A stretch of 39,548 nucleotides of DNA, from IMG/VR virus record IMGVR_UViG_3300042945_002935, positions 1 to 39,548 of that record, one strand, 5' to 3'. Positions 37,501-39,548 of this stretch are shown piece after piece. The first letter of the stretch is position 1. The number at the start of each line of letters is the position of its first letter. The position numbers were made by a program, and so were the translations under genes. Origin of the DNA: a virus. A model generated the notes under the pieces. That model was not told where the DNA came from. It saw nothing but the letters and a program-made list of their open reading frames with translations, and did no database searches.

Positions 37501-39548
37501 ACCATCTCGCCCACTTGCTCGACGCTGGCTTCGCCAAGGATAAAGATTTTGTCGTAGGCAGTTCCGGCGTAAGGCGACTGCGCGATGCGGCGGTGCAGTT
37601 CTTCAATGCCCTGCTTGTTGCCCGCCTTCTCCAACATCTCCAACTTCTGCTGCGCGGTGATCTGGTTTTCGCCTTCTCGGATCACGCGCCGCTCGTTGGC
37701 TTGGCGCTTGGGATCTTCGGCCAACCACCACTCTTTGAGCGTTTGTGCCTCTTGCTTGGTGTCGGCAAACCGCTGCCTCTCGACCATGAGTTCTTTTTCC
37801 ACCACCTCGCGGGACGCGGAAAGCAGCGCCTGCTCGGCTGTGGTCTGGTCGGTTGAAGCGGCCAGCGTTTGGCCGTCGGGCGAGACAACAACGTATTCGG
37901 CACCGCGGCGCTCCAGCTTGGGCATGTCTGGCGACTGTTGCTGCTGGCGCACGGCAACCACCTCGTCCACCACGCGCTGGGCCGCGGCTTTGGCCTCTTC
38001 GGGGGTGCGTTTGGCGTATTCTTCGCGGAAGATGGCTTGCGCTTCTTCCGTTGTGGCCGCGCCCAACACTCGGTCGGTGGCGGCTTCGCTCAACACCTTC
38101 ATCAGCGTCGGCTTGTCTTTTAGGTAGGCATCGCCGCGTTTGATTTCTTGGTGCCGGATGACGCCCGCGCCCAAAAGCGACAACGGCAGCAGGGCGACAA
38201 ACTGAACAAGCAGTTCACGATCCAGATTCTGGTACCACTTCTCCCAGTCGTAGGACGGAATGTCTGCGCCAAGGGCCGACGCAATGGATTGGCCCAGCGG
38301 ATAAACGCGCTCCTGTGCAAACTCCTGCACGTTTTGCTCGGCTATCATGCCGCCGCCGCGCCACATGATGCGGTAGACGTTCTTCTGGTTCGGGTGGACG
38401 AGACGCTCGACCAATCTGCCAAAGATGGGCAAGCGCCCCATGATGGTGTTGAGCTTGAGCCGCTCCAATCCGGCGGCGACTGGCGCTCCAATGGCTGCAA
38501 CCAGCGCGACATCGTTCGGATCGGCGTCGGGGTACTCGACCATCATCTGGTCGTAAAACTTGCTGTAAAGGGCCGCGGCGACCCCAAAAACGCCCGCCAC
38601 AGGAATGGCGGCGGCGGCGGTGTAGGGAACGCTGCGGGCGGCTCCGTAAAGACCCTCCTCCACCCAAGACGGAAGCATGGTCACTGTCTTGATGGGATCG
38701 ATCTGGGTTTCGGCCAGTTCGCGCAGTTCGCGCTGAACCATAAGGACGCCAACTTGTTGTTCGGCGTCTTGGATAGCCTGCTCGCGCTCCTCCGGCGTGA
38801 TGGGCGTTTCGCCCGCCGCGCTGTAGGCGACCGCACCGTCCAAGCCGACGCCCTTGAAAACCGGCTGCTCGCTTTTCAACAGGCGCAAGTTGCCGCGGAG
38901 GGTTTGCTCTTTGGTGTTTCGCGGGATGCGCTCGCTAAAATCGGTTGTGCCGCGGCCAATGGATTCAGCCATTTGATACCAAAAGCCTTTGTCGATCTGC
39001 TGAAGCTGCCCGAAACTTCCCGCCAGTTGCATGATGGCTCGGCGCTGGTTGGTGGGCAGCTTGGCCAAACGGCCCGCAAGGTCAGCCATTTCCGGCGCAC
39101 CGAAGCCCGCGGACTCGCCGCTGTATTGGCGCAAGGCGTTAAAGATGTAGCGAGCCTCCGGTGCAAACTGCGCCTGCGAGGCGCGGATCTGCTTGTCGAG
39201 TTGCTCGGCCTTTTCCCACAGACGCGACTTCTCTTCTTCGTCAAACAAATCGCCCGCCGCTTCAATGTCCTTGGCCACGCTTTCGACAAACGGGGTGTCG
39301 CCGCCAGAAAACGCATCTTCCAAGCTGCGGCGCATGACGCTTTCTTCGATCATGCGAGCCGCGGCCTGCTTCTCGTTGCTGCGCTCAAATTGCCCCTTCT
39401 GCCAGTCAAACATCTCGCGGGCGCTGGCCGTCTGCTTGCCCAAAACCGTCTTGGCAAAGCCGTCTTTCTCCGCATCGAAGATCGACCGCATGTCGTCGAG
39501 CGGCACCTTGCGGGTGTCGGCCAAGTAGCCGATCATCGCTTGCCGGTA
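31554..39548 (-). CDS. Giant polyvalent internal virion protein with ADP-ribosyltransferase-like cassette (N terminus beyond window end)
   Basis: A 2664-codon frame is open at the right end. Joined to 702-935 on a circular map it would total about 2742 residues. Residues below are counted from the right end. At 250-480 there are possible membrane-active segments (TAAAAIPVAGVFGVAAALY, VALLPLSLLGAGVI). NYSIG motifs at 844 and 1014 bracket an ADP-ribosyltransferase-like (ART-PolyVal) domain (VWHGTQSGKF, GRGFYFAKKKEYA, AYLNLQNPI, FYANQIKSAD). About 1020-1220 is a helical domain with MWVYRAFGFD and PHQIQAMLWTSIKGR, common in phage polyvalent proteins. NYSIS recurs at 1634. The C terminus (about 2280-2664) resembles LPD38-like regions. 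In gp16-like position it should be ejected with the genome; the ART could modify host proteins early. Roles are inferred. Confidence 0.85.
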   Translation of the reverse strand, partial: YRQAMIGYLADTRKVPLDDMRSIFDAEKDGFAKTVLGKQTASAREMFDWQKGQFERSNEKQAAARMIEESVMRRSLEDAFSGGDTPFVESVAKDIEAAGDLFDEEEKSRLWEKAEQLDKQIRASQAQFAPEARYIFNALRQYSGESAGFGAPEMADLAGRLAKLPTNQRRAIMQLAGSFGQLQQIDKGFWYQMAESIGRGTTDFSERIPRNTKEQTLRGNLRLLKSEQPVFKGVGLDGAVAYSAAGETPITPEEREQAIQDAEQQVGVLMVQRELRELAETQIDPIKTVTMLPSWVEEGLYGAARSVPYTAAAAIPVAGVFGVAAALYSKFYDQMMVEYPDADPNDVALVAAIGAPVAAGLERLKLNTIMGRLPIFGRLVERLVHPNQKNVYRIMWRGGGMIAEQNVQEFAQERVYPLGQSIASALGADIPSYDWEKWYQNLDRELLVQFVALLPLSLLGAGVIRHQEIKRGDAYLKDKPTLMKVLSEAATDRVLGAATTEEAQAIFREEYAKRTPEEAKAAAQRVVDEVVAVRQQQQSPDMPKLERRGAEYVVVSPDGQTLAASTDQTTAEQALLSASREVVEKELMVERQRFADTKQEAQTLKEWWLAEDPKRQANERRVIREGENQITAQQKLEMLEKAGNKQGIEELHRRIAQSPYAGTAYDKIFILGEASVEQVGEMVFQSVIALNANSDVRAAREEMHHTAVRVAVANGRADESMLRGWLEQSERVFAEKGVDIALPRADMTDIVESMAVVQEAFENERISVDVEMSLPQAFVDYIKRMIQVFVEVLKRGKALREAFDAGALPSEFEAFLAETTGVADQTVVDRSREKTAQEVAPEMANYSIGVTSQQDADYLAAVERGDMEMAQRMVDEAARAAGYGIGPVWHGTQSGKFEMFLDEKSGGRGFYFAKKKEYAGMYAKGDSSRIITAYLNLQNPISSKQFLDYGKQGGLSKAEAVEQAKKDGFDGIDSEGAFVAFYANQIKSADPVTRDSQGNVIPLSQRFDATTANINYSIGALGDDNPFMHPRGADGKYKGAPKWVNAPKTRRGKDEAYMRLRERLYQLVKEGEAGRFWYEDSGRAVLRMFNNDVVEAEKFIELLAIYSPQATVEVNTYFALRAYIQRAVNAAKEDFAVKTGTQDDKAKAVLYDNQPWAGRKTDNFYKNIMYVLLKELPASEVAKLKLDAEVYEMLQKPVTVDMWVYRAFGFDSDALTDVAGTGAFGFAERELNLIAEELNASLPEGAAPYLPHQIQAMLWTSIKGRSETKEVKDLTEAQSMKAKDMVKVKNAQGKLVREFKDKEAQKRHMQRWITNALALPAERLDVSMAAGAFDRFINSVSMRALWESVPSTNTPEGVAITNLPTAQKAAFTRASREIILDENGNDMLAAMLGVPVNVSQLLSGGYGTGATPNVVTELFPNKPSGTYDDDVVRAYARAIQYIFRQDAVPWMRYIKYGAENEKSYYAESPKGAKRRFATQAEAEAYATGKEGYVVKGDAENLALMLDFGEQLTPDFLDQLQQGLVKIHDSLGFTQVSPTEVIVTNFRDAETGLPALTDEQFYQMLSGAYGATANIQELYTVGEYGPVHDWSADPEGGTILSASSRFTPDLLEWLRGRRQISDALQKDWAEGRGVDNYSISTQREIDRVQAAMDRMSRSPSERISQYAALKERLTAALERNKPIMQSMRGDMLPQDFDRTRILNDLGFLDYILKVLPPEVRGRVGGYTNLASIAPVDVYKGDQKVSEAKNPAGAIISAWMREGQNIGQAQKNTALPEGYSTVPNTTDERRDKTIANFLIDRLKKIDRELERYYKRDLMERIFDVLDKSRPKAGQSGVKRSTLGAETQKFADMVYRSSLLDDEKTAERLAAIEAQITSTEATADSQKRISELSEEWTIVNTFGDLKSRPSETLAYGLEWLQTQLKAGREAWQIKEAARIQENRERAAKVIAFLGKPTDFGRFENKSALQRFLQAVNAFDLDHKSFDQFAPYLFGDEVAAELSKKMQRAQIDEAKAELNNTRLILAALREGAKAAGMSTSKALVAFKENQPYAVRKMEGRKVKDTKISIELAKKIVRGLADRGSLSNQDVQTLSDELAALPRDTKKEFVTIKQVIFRGEEVRLTMSRAQAMQLWLTWQQSDAQEKMRADGFTDDSFDDLDNLISGPFAQAILRVTSRIYGSGYALTNPIYARMFGMNMPMVRNYAPARYLSSKEVKDVGLDGSPLTAGGQPSFAKSRVNHTAKLAPEDALTVLQSHIAMQSHWVAFAEVTREYRSLLSNPDVRESIRQRLGADVLRTAEMWGDQMEQRGGNKGREIAWINNMLGAVIGGQSVSLLGYNLKSLMMQTDNLMRFTLALDSRQIGSALSDPVALMQNIRKVWKTDIIQTRLEGGATAETRFFFERFVSMFRRGAKVAEMSMMPMNYLDSAGLSVSGAIVYQAAYKDALDSGVDPTSAEQVAKDAVEAMVYRYGQPVLMGQKSNIENSGNAFTKAFFLFMSDPRLKMAIISDSVRGLATGRGDWKTHVRRIVAIEMMAVVSHVLATYFRDLTSDDEDEDLWSMGGFARALLLAPFQGYFLLGSVSDLVLSRLTEAQWFTPTQNPLIRTADTAFRAFNNLDDAFNFDDPDALVKEWTNITRSIAVTPPLAAPAVIMNIVRPLVQGWERMDDDE
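34974..34985 (-). repeat. Dispersed 12-bp motif GGTTTAGTCAAA (within a gene)
   Basis: Exact copy inside the giant protein gene, sense strand, coding for Gly-Leu-Val-Lys. Confidence 0.85.
39466..39548. repeat. 83-bp exact repeat, right copy
   Basis: Identical to 619-701 and ending exactly at the window end. Upstream (38848-39465) the similarity to 1-618 continues in diverged form. Confidence 0.95.

Noticed and set aside
1-39548. CRISPR array, tRNA, rRNA or insertion sequence
   Set aside because: No regularly spaced repeats, no cloverleaf with a T-arm TTCGA motif in a gap, and no transposase-like protein were found.

Overview
The window looks like an almost complete genome of a temperate, podovirus-type tailed phage, compact and about 58-60% G+C over most of its length. 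The evidence is a full T7/BPP-1-like virion gene set (terminase subunits, head-tail connector portal, Bbp19-like protein, scaffold, capsid, tail tubular proteins A and B, internal virion proteins with a transglycosylase, a giant polyvalent protein and a tailspike), together with a tyrosine integrase and a RecE/RecT/RusA recombination module. There is no RNA polymerase, DNA polymerase, rRNA or tRNA gene. Nothing in the window identifies the host.

Layout: nearly everything is read leftwards (minus strand), and neighbouring genes often overlap as ATGA, GTGA or TAATG. Roughly 24.1 kb down to 17.8 kb is the early region: small regulatory and hypothetical genes, two ribbon-helix-helix-like proteins with shared palindromic operator candidates, RecT, a RecE-like nuclease, RusA, a DUF1376-like replication protein and an SSB-like protein. 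About 17.3-16.1 kb carries a PD-(D/E)XK nuclease and a Fringe-like glycosyltransferase. From 16.1 kb down to 1 lies the late module: terminase, portal, scaffold, a small accessory cluster (phosphoesterase, HExxH protein, membrane protein), capsid, decoration protein, an intrinsic terminator, tail and internal virion proteins. The late module continues at the right end (39.5 to 25.5 kb): giant polyvalent protein, tailspike, small tail and fibre proteins, lysis genes (lipoprotein, holin, M15 peptidase) and a second PD-(D/E)XK nuclease. The integrase (24.4-25.5 kb, plus strand) is convergent with that nuclease. Its upstream 230 bp is AT-rich and repeat-rich and is a likely attP/control region.

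Ends: bases 1-701 and 38848-39548 encode diverged versions (about 70% identical protein by eye) of the same part of the giant protein, and the last 83 bases repeat 619-701 exactly. The simplest reading is a circularly closing map in which two strain variants were joined in assembly. A real tandem paralogue is the alternative. Joined across the repeat, the giant protein would be about 2742 residues.

Most unusual features: (1) a 12-bp asymmetric motif, GGTTTAGTCAAA, present nine times exactly and twice with one mismatch, often just upstream of start codons and also inside genes; (2) an ADP-ribosyltransferase-like cassette in the giant protein bracketed by NYSIG motifs; (3) GGTGTA-type palindromes in the early region that could be the missing lysogeny switch; (4) a hairpin-rich segment at 17.8-18.2 kb with a terminator; (5) a Fringe-like glycosyltransferase next to the terminase genes.
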